From JAPOXR01 sp965221935 (GTDB taxonomy: Bacteria > Pseudomonadota > Alphaproteobacteria > Rhodobacterales > Rhodobacteraceae), in assembly GCA_965221935.1 (NCBI GenBank), contig CBDCSZ010000046.1, forward strand, positions 124,001-188,000: a DNA stretch of 64,000 nt, in the 5' to 3' direction. Position numbers and translations under genes: made by a program. Below the pieces are notes generated by a model. It saw only the letters and a list, made by a program, of their open reading frames with translations, was not told the DNA's origin and did no database searches. Below, piece by piece: positions 47,398 through 57,186 of this stretch; position 1 is the stretch's first letter, and the number at the start of each line of letters is the position of its first letter.

Positions 47398-48750
47398 GTG
47401 GAAGTCACTCGCGAGACCGAAGCGGTCATGCTGCTTACCGTGTCGTTTGGCAAGTCCGATCCTGTGGCGACCAAGCCGCTAACCCCCGTGGAGTGGGGCG
47501 AGTTCGCGAAGTGGCTGAAGGACAGAGCCCATGCTCCGGCTGATCTACTGAAGTCTGACCTGGCGGACTTGCTTGAACACTGGGAACACCCCAAGGTGAC
47601 GCACGGTCGCGTGCAGGCCCTGTTGAACCGGGGGGCGACACTCGGGTTCGCATTGGAGAAGTGGGAGAGGGCTGGATTGTGGGTCGTCGCGCGATCGGAC
47701 GCAGACTACCCGAGCCGCCTGAAGCAGCGCTTGGGACGGACAGCGCCGGCGATCCTGTTCGGCTGTGGCAATAGGGATCTCCTGAGTGCGAGCAGCATCG
47801 CAGTCGTTGGCTCCAGACATGCCAGCGCCGCCGACATCAGCTTCGCCGAAAGCATCGGCCGCCGCGCTGCCGAATACGGAGAGCTTGTGGTTTCGGGCGG
47901 CGCCAAAGGCGTGGATCAGGCAGCCATGCTCGGCGCCCTCCTTGCCGAAGGGACCGCTGTCGGCGTTCTGGGGAACGACCTCCTCCGAGGCGCGACGTCG
48001 ACGAAATACCGCAAGCACCTGATGTCCCGTGACCTTGCGCTTGTCTCACCGTTCAATGCAGAGTCGCGGTTCATGGTGAGCACCGCCATGGCGCGGAACA
48101 AGTACCTCTACTGCCTGGCCCACGACGCCATCGTTGTGAGCAGCGCGCCCGACAGCGGCGGAACATGGAACGGGGCAGTCGAAAACTTGAAGAAAGGTTG
48201 GGTGCCGCTATCGGTTAAACGGACCGAATCCGCCGGGTCCGGCAATCCCAAGCTGGTCGAACTCGGAGCGCGGTGGCTGGAAGGGCTCGATGATCCCGCG
48301 TTCGGCACGCATCCTAAGGGCGGGAACTCCGGGCAAGGTCCGAGCCAACGACTCGAAGCGGACGCTGGGCCATCCGGTGGACAACCAGAGTTGTCCATCG
48401 CCATCGAACAACCGTGCGATTCGCCCCGGGAGGTATCTCCGGAGACGGAGCAGGCGGGTGCGCGGAGCCGTGATGTCGGTGAACGCCCTTCCGACGAGAG
48501 TGTCGATCCCGCCGAAGACCTGTACCAAAAGGTGCGATCGCTGGTGTCCCAGATCTGTGCGGAACCAAAGCAAGCCAACGCGATCGCGGATGCGTTAGGC
48601 GTAACCAAGCCCACGGCCAATGCCTGGATAAAGCGCCTTGTACAGGAACGCGTGCTGAAGAAAGTCCCCAAACCCGTACGCTACGTTGTCTGCGAAAAGA
48701 ACCTCCCGGAGGAAACGCTCTGGGGGCCGTCCACACCTTCACCGACGTGA
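47398..48750 (+). CDS. DprA-like (SMF/LOG-type Rossmann) protein with C-terminal winged helix
   Basis: A 450-residue protein. After an N-terminal helical part (residues about 1-100), the DprA Rossmann domain has SIAVVGSRHASAADISFAES, ELVVSGGAKGVDQAAMLGAL and KYLYCLAHDAIVVSSAPDSG. A disordered, acidic linker leads to a DprA-type winged helix (QANAIADALGVTKPTANAWI). Canonical DprA loads RecA in transformation; this longer form, paired with a RecQ-linked phosphoribosyltransferase, is a different group, possibly genome defence (inference). The GTG start at 47398 is one base after the upstream stop. Confidence 0.78.
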   Translation: MEVTRETEAVMLLTVSFGKSDPVATKPLTPVEWGEFAKWLKDRAHAPADLLKSDLADLLEHWEHPKVTHGRVQALLNRGATLGFALEKWERAGLWVVARSDADYPSRLKQRLGRTAPAILFGCGNRDLLSASSIAVVGSRHASAADISFAESIGRRAAEYGELVVSGGAKGVDQAAMLGALLAEGTAVGVLGNDLLRGATSTKYRKHLMSRDLALVSPFNAESRFMVSTAMARNKYLYCLAHDAIVVSSAPDSGGTWNGAVENLKKGWVPLSVKRTESAGSGNPKLVELGARWLEGLDDPAFGTHPKGGNSGQGPSQRLEADAGPSGGQPELSIAIEQPCDSPREVSPETEQAGARSRDVGERPSDESVDPAEDLYQKVRSLVSQICAEPKQANAIADALGVTKPTANAWIKRLVQERVLKKVPKPVRYVVCEKNLPEETLWGPSTPSPT

Positions 48751-48936
48751 CCCTCGCAAATGCGGACCCGTGACGGTGCGGCTTCACCGAGGGTTCTCAG
48801 TCGCCGCTTGCCCAAGCAGAGTCGCCGTGGCCGCGACCAACAGTCACTTTATTGCTCTTTGAACCGCCTTGATCTGGATTTCCCGGATTGTTTCGAGACG
48901 GGTCGGAAGATTTTCCCATTCCCGCATGGCCCCAAG
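48751..48936. other. Short non-coding stretch before the right duplication
   Basis: The 186 bp between the DprA-like stop and the right direct repeat hold no supported gene. The junction of the inserted segment with the old island should lie at 48936/48937. Confidence 0.45.
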
Positions 48937-49167
48937 GCCGGCAAACTGGGTTTCCGGCGTGTACTGCCGCCGGAATCGGCCGCCCCGGGATGGGATATCG
49001 CCGATGCGGCGAAGGAGGGCTGGACCTTCGACAGGCTGCTGTCCCACATCGATGAACGCGCAGTCGCCATTGCCGGCGGCCTGCAACCGCATCAGCCCAA
49101 TGGCGGGTGCCCGCAGGCCGGACGGTCGTCGATCAGCGACCTCGCTGAATTCTCGCCAGCGGCGCAG
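48937..49167 (+). pseudogene. Primase 3'-end fragment (duplicate)
   Basis: It encodes FRRVLPPESAAPGWDIADAA to the C-terminus of the primase at 36361, without the rest of the gene. The original TAG stop has become CAG, so the frame runs on into the antisense of agmatinase. Non-functional. Confidence 0.85.
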
Positions 49168-49355
49168 CCTGTCAACAGCCCCGCGCGCCGCACTGCCAGA
49201 GACAAATCAGGTCCGTCGCGATGTGGGCCGCGGCGATGGCCGTCGCGCCCGTTGTGTCATACTGCGGCGACACTTCAACCACATCCATGCCGACAAGGTT
49301 GATGCCGGCGACTTCCCGCAGGATGATGGCCGCCTGCGCCGATGTCAGCCCGCCC
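48937..49355. repeat. Right copy of the ~0.4-kb direct duplication
   Basis: This 419-bp copy matches 37402-37794. It holds the orphan primase end and the 3' end of the complete agmatinase gene. Together the two copies bracket about 11.1 kb of inserted DNA. Confidence 0.9.
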
Positions 49356-50128
49356 CAGACCGGCGTCCCGGTTCCGGGAGCGAAGGCGGGATCGAGACCG
49401 TCAATGTCAAATGACAGATAGACGCGGTGGCCGCCGACAATTTCACGGACAGCGGATGCCGCGGCGAGCGGCCCCTGCAAATGGACGGTGCGGGCGTCGA
49501 TAATATTGAACCCAAGCGTGTCGGGGTTAGTGGTCCGGATGCCGATTTGGACAGAGCGCTCGGGGACCAAGAGTCCCTCGACAGTGGCCTGCCGAAACAT
49601 GGTTCCATGATCCATGCGGTCGCCGGAGCCGTGAGGCCAGGTGTCAGTGTGGGCATCAAATTGAACCAGAGCCAGCGGGCCATACCGCGCGGCGTAGGCT
49701 TTCAGGATCGGATAAGAGACATAATGGTCGCCGCCAAGCGTCAAAGCCGCGGCGCCGGCATCAAGAATCCGGCCGACGTGGCGTTCAAGCAGCCCGGGGA
49801 ATTGATTCAGCATTCCATGATCAAACTCAAGGTCGCCGCAGTCGGCGATATTCAATTGCTTGAGCGGATCCACATCCCAGCCGTACGGCGACTCATACGG
49901 CTGCATAAGAGACGCTTCGCGGATCGCGCGCGGCCCGAACCGGGCACCCGGACGATTTGTTGTCGAACAATCGTAAGGGGCGCCTGTCACCGCTACGTCA
50001 ACATCTTTGAGGTCGTTCCGAAACGCCCGGCGCAGAAAAGTCTGCATACCGGACCATGTGGTATCTGAGGAGTGGCCGCGCAGCCTTCCAACTTCATTCA
50101 TGCGCCTGGCATCTGCCGTTTCAGACAT
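49172..50128 (-). CDS. speB: Agmatinase/ureohydrolase family enzyme
   Basis: A 318-residue Mn-dependent ureohydrolase, most like agmatinases (agmatine to putrescine and urea). Metal ligands are in GGDHYVSYP, DAHTDTWPHG and SFDIDGLDPAFAPG. GARFGPRAIRE near the N-terminus is also typical. Other members act on guanidinobutyrate or guanidinopropionate, so the substrate is not certain. It is convergent with the island primase copy. The start at 50128 fits the family; the Met at 50101 is an alternative. Confidence 0.88.
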   Translation of the reverse strand: MSETADARRMNEVGRLRGHSSDTTWSGMQTFLRRAFRNDLKDVDVAVTGAPYDCSTTNRPGARFGPRAIREASLMQPYESPYGWDVDPLKQLNIADCGDLEFDHGMLNQFPGLLERHVGRILDAGAAALTLGGDHYVSYPILKAYAARYGPLALVQFDAHTDTWPHGSGDRMDHGTMFRQATVEGLLVPERSVQIGIRTTNPDTLGFNIIDARTVHLQGPLAAASAVREIVGGHRVYLSFDIDGLDPAFAPGTGTPVWGGLTSAQAAIILREVAGINLVGMDVVEVSPQYDTTGATAIAAAHIATDLICLWQCGARGC

Positions 50129-50313
50129 GACTCCCCTCCCCGGCCTCAGATTGAATCGCCTTTTGTTTCGGATCGCCCGAAAAATCCAGTGTGTTCCGTC
50201 TGCGCTGGCGCCAGGCGGCGGCGGCCTTGGATCCTGTTCCGCTTGCGTTCCCGCTTCAAGTCAGGCCGCAACATGTGTTTGGGCAACTCCCCAGAAATTT
50301 TTCGGAGAATGTC

Positions 50314-51516
50314 ATGCATTTTGGAAGTCTTATGAAGATTGCGTACGCCGCCGCCATGGCCACTGGCCTTTTTGCCGGGTCGGCCGCGCTTGCGCAGGAC
50401 ACGGTAAAGATTGGCACCATCGCGCCCAAAACCGGTCCGCTGGCCGGCGGTGCAGCGGTGACACAATGGCCCAATGTGGAACTGTGGGTCAAACAGGTCA
50501 ACGCGCGCGGCGGTCTGAATGTCGGCGGCGAACAAATGATGATTAAGCTGTTTGAGTATGACGATCAAACCAATCCGGTCGAACACATCTAGCTCGCGCA
50601 GCGCCTTGCCGAACAGGACAAGGTTGACTTCGTGATCGCGCCCTACGGGACCGCGTTTAATATTGCCTCGGCCCCGATCTACGGCCGCTATGGCTTCCCG
50701 GTGGTTGCCGTGTCCGCAATCACCGACAAAATGGATGAACTGACGGGCAGGTACCCGAACCTGTTCTTCACTCTTGGCACAACCACATCCTTCGTCAACG
50801 GTGTGAGGGATATTTTGATAGAGAAGCGGGAGGCTGGAGTCATCGGCGACAGGGTTGCCATGGTCAATGTCGCGGATGCCTTCGGAATCGAGCTGGCAGA
50901 CCGTGCGCGTGAATCGTTTGGCGAAGCCGGGTTTGAACTCGTTTATGACAAGTCATATCCGCTCGGGACCCCTGATTTGTCACCTGTCATGAAGGGTGCC
51001 AAGGCACCTGACGCTGACGCGTGCGTGGCCTGGTCTTATCCCCTGGATTCGTTTGGGCTGGCTGAGCAGGCGATCATCAAGGATCTCGACGTTGCGGTCC
51101 ATTATTCGGCGGTCGCCACGAGCTTTCCGGCGTTCCATGGAGCGTTTGGAGTCAAGATCAACAATGTTCTCGGGGCCGGCGGCACCAATGTGGACGACCC
51201 GAAAGTGGCCGCATACCGCGACGCGCATATGGAACTCACCGGCAAGGTTGCTGACTACTGGGCCTCGGCAAACACATACGCCGCAATGCAGGTTTTGGAG
51301 CAGTCGATTGAGGGGGCTGGCACATTGGACCGCGATACGGTCACCCAGTACATCAAGGACAATTCATTTGACACGGTGATGGGCACAATCAGGTTCGAAA
51401 ACAACGTCTCGCACCTGTTTTGGACGGTCGGCCAATGGCAGGACGGCGTGTTTCGGGGCGTGAAAGGCATCGGGGTCGATGGCGCAGTTCCCGTCCGTGT
51501 GAAAGATGGCTGGTAA
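50314..51516 (+). pseudogene. ABC transporter substrate-binding protein (LivK type), amber-interrupted
   Basis: Periplasmic amino-acid-binding protein of the Leu/Ile/Val group. It has a signal peptide (MKIAYAAAMATGLFAGSAAL) and mature part VKIGTIAPKTGPLAGGAAVT. An in-frame TAG at 50590-50592 (between NPVEHI and LAQRLAEQDKVDF) is the only interruption; the rest reads cleanly to RVKDGW. A CAG to TAG change would explain it. The ATG at 50314 has GGAGA six bases upstream; 50332 is also possible. It is the first gene of a liv operon with further lesions. Confidence 0.88.
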
Positions 51517-51595
51517 CCGCTGAACTGACAAACAACCTTCAGGCCCGGCGCTGAACTGCGCCGGGCTGACCGATTTCAATCAACGGAACTCTACG

Positions 51596-52459
51596 CTGGA
51601 CATTCTCGTCTCAGGCCTCCTTCTCTCTGGAACATATGCGCTCGTCGCCATGGGGCTGAACCTTCAATACGGCATTGCGCGCATCATGAACCTAGCGAAT
51701 GGCGAGATTCTCGTGCTTGGCGCACTGGCGGCGTTTTGGCTCAACACAACTTCGCAAGTCAGCCCGCTGCTGACCTTGACGCTGGCGGCGCCGGTGGCAT
51801 TTGCAGGCAACTGGCTTATCTACCGATTCCTGCGTTTGCCGCTCGTTCGCAGGTCGAAAACCCGCGGGCAGCTTGAAGTCGATTCCATTCTCGCAACCTT
51901 CGGCATGACCTTTTTGCTGATCGGGGTCATGGTTTCGATCGAAGGCGGATTTTTCGCTTGCAAGTATCTGTTGGAGCCGTTTTCGATACTGGGCTCCACC
52001 ACATCCCTGAACCGTTTTGTCGCATTCGTCATTGCGGTTCTGATCGGGGGTGTTCTGTATTTGTGGTTGAATCGAATCCGCGCCGGGGTGGCGGTTCGGG
52101 CGGTTGTGGTCAACACCCAGGCCAGTGGGCTTGTCGGCATTAATGTTGAGCGGATTTCCGCACTGGCCTTTGCCATCGGCGGCGCCATCACCGCAGTCGG
52201 CGGTATGCTGATCTCAACTTTTATCACGCTTGATGCCTCGATCGGCGTCATGTTCACGATGAAAGCCCTCATCATCGTCATCATGGGCGGCGTCGGAGAC
52301 ATACGCGGCGCCATCGTTGCGGCGCTGATACTGGGCCTGGTCGAAACCGCTGTCGCGTCACTGATTGATCCCGGCCTGACCTTGGCGGCGGCGTATCTGA
52401 TTTTCATCCTGATCCTTCTCTTTCGCCCTCAGGGCATTTTCGGAAGGCGCACGCTGTGA
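51596..52459 (+). CDS. Branched-chain amino acid ABC permease (LivH type), start codon missing
   Basis: An integral membrane permease with about eight hydrophobic segments and the family motif GLNLQYGIARIMNLANGEIL. Conserved N-terminal residues LDILVSGLLLSGTYALVA precede the first ATG (51650), so the true N-terminus begins upstream near 51590. There no ATG, GTG or TTG is found in frame. Either a CTG is used or the start was lost. It overlaps livM by four bases. Confidence 0.8.
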   Translation: MDILVSGLLLSGTYALVAMGLNLQYGIARIMNLANGEILVLGALAAFWLNTTSQVSPLLTLTLAAPVAFAGNWLIYRFLRLPLVRRSKTRGQLEVDSILATFGMTFLLIGVMVSIEGGFFACKYLLEPFSILGSTTSLNRFVAFVIAVLIGGVLYLWLNRIRAGVAVRAVVVNTQASGLVGINVERISALAFAIGGAITAVGGMLISTFITLDASIGVMFTMKALIIVIMGGVGDIRGAIVAALILGLVETAVASLIDPGLTLAAAYLIFILILLFRPQGIFGRRTL

Positions 52460-53390
52460 GACCGTCGGGATGGTAGGAACTGTTGGCGGCGGCGCTGGTT
52501 GCGATTGCCGCTGTTTTTGTGCCGTTCGTTGCCAACGGTTACTGGCTGTCAATCGCGGTCACCGGCATGATGTACATCGCGCAGTCGACAAGCTGGGCGC
52601 TGTTTTCAGGTCCAACCCACTACATTTCTCTGGCAACCGGCGCGTTTTTCGGCATCGGCGGCTACCTTGTGGGGGCCGGCATGAGCGACTACCAGATGCC
52701 GTTCTGGCTGATGGCAATGATCGGGCCTGCCGTTGCCACGACGCTGGCCGCATTGATCGGCATCACGACGCTGAGGCTTTCCGGCGTCTATTTTGTGATC
52801 TTTACGCTTGGACTCGCTGAAATGATCCGGAACCTGGTGAGCTGGGTCCAAAACAACTTCCTCGGCTCACGCGGTCTCTATGTGCTGACCGACCTGCGTG
52901 ACCAGCACATCTATTGGATGCTCCTCGCTGTCGCCGTAACCGTCTATCTTGTCGGCTGGGTCGTTAACCGGTCACGCATTGGATTTGCCCTGCGGATAAT
53001 TGGCGGCGACGAAACCGTTGCGAAGCATGTTGGAATCAACACCGCCACCGCGAAAAAAATCCTCTTTCGACGACCGGTTTCTTTGCCGCCCTCGTCGGGG
53101 CGATACTGGCGCCGCGTTACAGCTATATCGAGCCCAACCAGGTGTTTTCGCCGCAGCTGTCGTTTCTTGTCGTCATCATGGCGCTTCTCGGCAGGGCGGG
53201 CCACCTCTGGGGTCCGCTGGTCGGCGTCATACCATTCACTATCATATGGGAATTTGTGGGCGTTCAGTTCCCGAACCGGTCGACGCTGTTTATCGGGCTG
53301 GCATTTCTGTTGATCGTGTATGCGCTACCGCACGGAGTCGTCGGACGCATCGACCAGCTGCGGGCGCGGATCCGGGAGGCAGAAAATTGA
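52456..53390 (+). pseudogene. Branched-chain amino acid ABC permease (LivM type), amber plus frameshift
   Basis: The GTG start at 52456 overlaps the livH stop. Codon 7 is TAG (52474-52476, after VRPSGW), where CAG would be one change away. The membrane protein then reads normally (FSGPTHYISLATGAFFGIGG, GVYFVIFTLGLAEMI). Near 53053-53075 a 1-nt loss shifts the frame, which resumes as TTGFFAALVGAILAPRYSYI and continues to RIREAEN. An A7 run lies at the shift. Confidence 0.88.
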
Positions 53391-54123
53391 AGCATTCCGG
53401 ATCTGCGCTGTCTGTTGACGGGGTTACCAAACGATTCGGCGGTCTCAAGGCCGTAAACCATATGTCATTTGAAGTCGCCGATTTGGAAATCGCTGGGGTG
53501 ATCGGACCGAACGGTTCCGGCAAAACGACCATGCTGAACATGATCTCCGCGTATTTAAACCGACTGTGGGCCGGATCTTCCTCGAGGGACGCCGAATTTC
53601 CAATATGCCGGCGCAGCAGATCGCCCGTTGCGGCGTCGGCCGCACATTCCAATTGGTTCGGCTGCTGCCGGGGCTGAACGTGCTCGAAAACGTTATCGCC
53701 GGAGCGGTGTTCGGTCATCGGCGGCGCTGGGGAGAAGAAGCCGAGGATTTTGCCCATGCGATTCTCCGGCGTGTCGGGCTCGACGCAATGCCGTGCGCGC
53801 CGGTGTCCGGACTGACCTACATTGATCAAGAACGGCTTGAGCTGGCACGGGTTCTGGCCGGCGAACCCGAAATTCTTCTGTTGGATGAATGGCTCGCTGG
53901 ATTGAATCCAAGTGAAATGGAAACCGGAATCGAGCTGATCCAGGCACTTCGCGACGAGGGCCGGACCGTGGTGCTGGTCGAACATGTCATGGATGCGATC
54001 CGGCAACTTTGCGACCGCTGTGTGGTCATGTCCGCCGGTGCGAAAATTGCCGAAGGAGCGCCTGACGAGGTGTTGTCCGACCATAAAGTGATCCGCGCCT
54101 ATATTGGTGACGATGATGCTTAA
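53387..54123 (+). pseudogene. Branched-chain amino acid ABC ATPase (LivG type), frameshifted
   Basis: A TTG start overlaps the livM stop (TTGA), with GGGAGG upstream. Walker A is GPNGSGKTTMLNMISAYL. After it, near 53555, a 1-nt loss (at TTAAACC) shifts the frame; GRIFLEGRRISNMPAQQIA follows, then LLLDEWLAGLNP (Walker B) and LVEHVMD. A translation start at 53566 could make only a fragment without Walker A. Confidence 0.88.
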
Positions 54124-55054
54124 CGTCCGGCGCGTTTCGGCACGTTACGTCCAGCATCCGGCGTTGCAGGATGCGTCGCTTACAGTCGCGCGCGGAGAAA
54201 TTGTCGTAATTCTCGGTGCCAACGGCGCGGGAAAATCCACGCTGCTGAGTGCGGTCGCAGGCATCTGCGAAGGCGAGGTAACCGAAGAGATCACGCTTGC
54301 CGGGAATTCTCTGCTTGGCATGGGTTCAGACCGGATTGTTGACCTTGGTGTCGCCCTGGTGCCGGAAGGGTGCGGGATTTTTGGCGAATTGAGTGTTCGC
54401 GAGAATTTTTTGCTCGGCGCTTACACCCGGCGCGCCCGGAGTGAAGAGGCAAGCAATCTTGAACGGGTCTTGACGCTGTTTCCCAAGCTTGGTGAACGGC
54501 AGGAGCAGATCGCGCACACCATGTCCGGCGGCGAACAGCAGATGCTGGCGATTGGCCGGGCAATGATGTCTGCGCCGGACATCCTGCTCCTGGACGAGCC
54601 GTCGCTCGGTCTCTCGCCCCTCTTGTGCAAGGAGCTGTTTCAAATCCTCGCAAAACTGAAGAGCCTCGGAATTGGCGTGCTGCTTGTCGAACAGAACGCC
54701 AGGCAAAGTCTGGCAATAGCCGACCGTGGCAATCTGCTGGAGAACGCGCGTATCACGCACGAAAACACGGCGGAAAACCTCGCCCGCGACGCAGCGGTGC
54801 GGAAAGCCTATCTTGGCGCCGGCGGCAGAACACCGGCGGAGCCGGCCGCGCCCGCGCCTGCGGAACCGGCAAGCACGCCGGAAATGCCGGAGATTCAGAT
54901 CCCGCCGGCACCGCGCCGTTCGGCTGACGAGCAGGTCGGACTCTCAATTGAAGAATTGGTTCAAGAGGCGGCGGCATCTTCGCAGCCGGACCGGCACCGC
55001 GCAGGCGAAACTGGAGCCAGAGCGCACAGACCGGCTGGCGGAGGTCATCCTTGA
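54113..55054 (+). CDS. Branched-chain amino acid ABC ATPase (LivF type), altered C-terminal tail
   Basis: The ATPase core is intact: Walker A GANGAGKST, signature TMSGGEQQML, Walker B DILLLDEPSLGLSP and LLVEQNARQSL. Beyond the normal end a Pro/Ala-rich tail follows. At about 54985-55005 the frame appears to have shifted, because the other frame reads on as KLEPERTDRLAEVILEMERA to YRRRPGGGFARN with a stop at 55250. The present frame ends earlier, at 55054. With livK, livM and livG broken, this ATPase has no intact transporter here. Confidence 0.85.
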   Translation: MMLNVRRVSARYVQHPALQDASLTVARGEIVVILGANGAGKSTLLSAVAGICEGEVTEEITLAGNSLLGMGSDRIVDLGVALVPEGCGIFGELSVRENFLLGAYTRRARSEEASNLERVLTLFPKLGERQEQIAHTMSGGEQQMLAIGRAMMSAPDILLLDEPSLGLSPLLCKELFQILAKLKSLGIGVLLVEQNARQSLAIADRGNLLENARITHENTAENLARDAAVRKAYLGAGGRTPAEPAAPAPAEPASTPEMPEIQIPPAPRRSADEQVGLSIEELVQEAAASSQPDRHRAGETGARAHRPAGGGHP

Positions 55055-55261
55055 GATGGAGCGAGCAGCCGCCAAAGCCCGAAAATCGGCGAATTCTTCG
55101 CCGCACGGCGCCGGCGGCAGTGGCTCGGAAACACGCGCTGCGCCGAACGATCGCCAGGAAACAGACGCGCCGCCCGTTATTGAAATTTACCGCCGGCCCA
55201 GAGTCGAAGCCTACCGGCGCAGGCCCGGCGGCGGCTTCGCCCGAAATTGAGGGAGAATGAA

Positions 55262-56455
55262 ATGCTGGACGCAGCAACGCAGCAGACGCGTGTCAAAGGC
55301 TTGTATATCGGCGGTTCATGGGTTGTGACCGATCAGCAGTTTGACGACAACAACCCTTCGGACAGGTCGGTCTGGGCGCACATCCCCGACGCAGGGGCCG
55401 AAGAAACGCGCAGATCGGTTTCGGCGGCGCACGCCGCATTCGCCGAATGGTCCGGGCTGCCGTTCCAGGAGCGCGCCGGCTTTATGCTTCGGATCGCGGA
55501 AATCTGGGAGCGGAATTCATCCAGGTTTGTCTCCGCCGCGCAGTTTGAGGGCGGCGGATGGCATGGAAAGGGAGTCTTTGAGGCCGGCTTTGTCTCCGAG
55601 ATCTTCCGGGCTGCGGCCGCCCTCTATTACGGTTCCATCGGTGAGGTGCTGCCCTCTCATCATGGAAAGTTCTCGACTGCGGTCCGCGGTCCGCTGGGTG
55701 TCATCGGCGTGGTTTCGCCGTGGAACGTTCCTGGAACCTTGAGCGCCCGCGGCATCGCCTTTCCGATGGCGGCCGGCAACACAATTGTATTGAAGCCGTC
55801 TGAGGACACGCCCTATGCGGGCGGCCTGCTTTTCGCCGAGACGCTCGAAGAGGCCGGCGTGCCGCCGGGTGTGTTCAACGTTTTCACCTGTTCGCGGCAG
55901 CGGGTCGCGGAAGTCGGCGACGAATTGATTGACAATCCGCTGGTCAAGGGAATCTCGTTTACGGGATCAACGGCGGTTGGGCGGCGGATCGCGGCCAAGT
56001 GCGGCGCGCATCTCAAAAAATGCTGTGTCGAACTGGGAGGCAAAGACAGCCTCATCGTGCTTGAGGACGCGGATATGGACCGCGCAACTTCGGCGGCAAG
56101 TTTCGGCGCCTTTATGCATCAGGGCCAGATCTGCATGAGCGTCGAAAAGGTGCTTGTTCAAGAGAGCGTTTATCCCGAATTTCTGCGCCGCTTTGTCGAC
56201 AGGGCGGGCAAGATCCGCACTGGAAACTTGGCTGACAGCGCGAATGTGAACGGTCCGCTGATCAATGACCGGCAGGCGGAGCGTGTCAAAGCGCAGATCA
56301 AGGACGCGGTGGACCGCGGCGCAAAAGTCGCGCTTGGCGGCGGTGTGAATGGCCGGTTTGTCGAGCCCACAATCCTGACCCATGTGAACCGGAATATGGA
56401 CGACTGGCGCGAAGAATCCTTTGGTCCGGTCGCCGCCGTGGTGCCATATGGTTCT
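55262..56455 (+). pseudogene. Aldehyde dehydrogenase, 3' end lost at an IS1595 junction
   Basis: NAD(P)-dependent aldehyde dehydrogenase, closest in feel to the vanillin/benzaldehyde group. Visible are GVVSPWNVPGTLSARGIAF, FTGSTAVGRRIA, the catalytic Glu in CVELGGKDSLIVLEDADMD and the Cys in HQGQICMSVEKVLV. Family length is about 490; only about 398 residues are encoded before the sequence switches to antisense IS1595 at 56455. The start at 55262 has GAGGGAG upstream. Loss of the oligomerisation segment makes it inactive. Confidence 0.88.
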
Positions 56456-57125
56456 TCAAACCTTTGTAGCTGGTGTTTTCATCCGTGAACTTGTGGGTTT
56501 CTTCGCTGGCATGTTTTCTGATAAATCCATGCAGAGTTTTCTTCTTCACATCCGGCACGACTTGAGCCTTCACCTGTTTTGTCGACCGGTCTTTAATGCC
56601 GACAACAATCTCTTTTCCGACTCCGCCCCGTCCGGCATGAAGTTTCTTGCTCTTGTGTTTGTTCTTCTCAAGCCCGCCGATGTAGGTTTGATCAACTTCA
56701 ACAGGACCTCTCATGGCCGCCAGTTCAGCGTTGAACGCCTCTCTTATGCGATGGGACAGGAACCATGCTGACTTCTGAGTGATGCCTAAATCACGGTGTA
56801 ATTTCATGCTGGACACACCCTTTAAGCTGGTTAAATGCAGGTAGATTGCAATCACCCATTTTTGCAGGGGTATCTTTGACTGTGCCATCACTGTACCGGT
56901 TCTGACGCTGAAATAGGAACGGCAGTCTGGACAGTGAAATGGCATTGGTTTTCTTGACTTGCGAATAACAGTGTCCAGTGATCCGCAGCGTGGGCAGTAT
57001 CGGCCTGTAGGCCAGCGCACTGCCTCGAACCATTGTTCAGCAGCCGCTTCATCTGGAAACCTGTTGAACAAGGCAATCAGTGTAAGCCCCGTTCTGTGGG
57101 ACTTTCCCGGCCCCTTGGCAGACAT
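56455..57125 (-). pseudogene. IS1595-family transposase, 3' end missing
   Basis: The N-terminal zinc ribbon is complete (CPRCGSLDTV then FHCPDCRSYFSV). The ISXO2-like DDE domain starts with PVEVDQTYIGGLEKNKHKSK and reaches THKFTDENTSYKGLKNH. There it stops at the junction with the aldehyde dehydrogenase; the last acidic residue and the C-terminus are missing. The lower GC content matches the region to its right. Confidence 0.85.
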
Positions 57126-57186
57126 AACATATCCTTTCCTTATGTCTATTTATATAGATACCTGATCTTCCGCAGTTTTGGCCCTC

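Noticed and set aside
50590..52476. Amber recoding (TAG read as an amino acid)
   Set aside because: TAG codons occur only in an operon that also has frameshifts and a lost start; no tRNA with CTA anticodon is seen in the window and other genes use TAG or TGA as ordinary stops.
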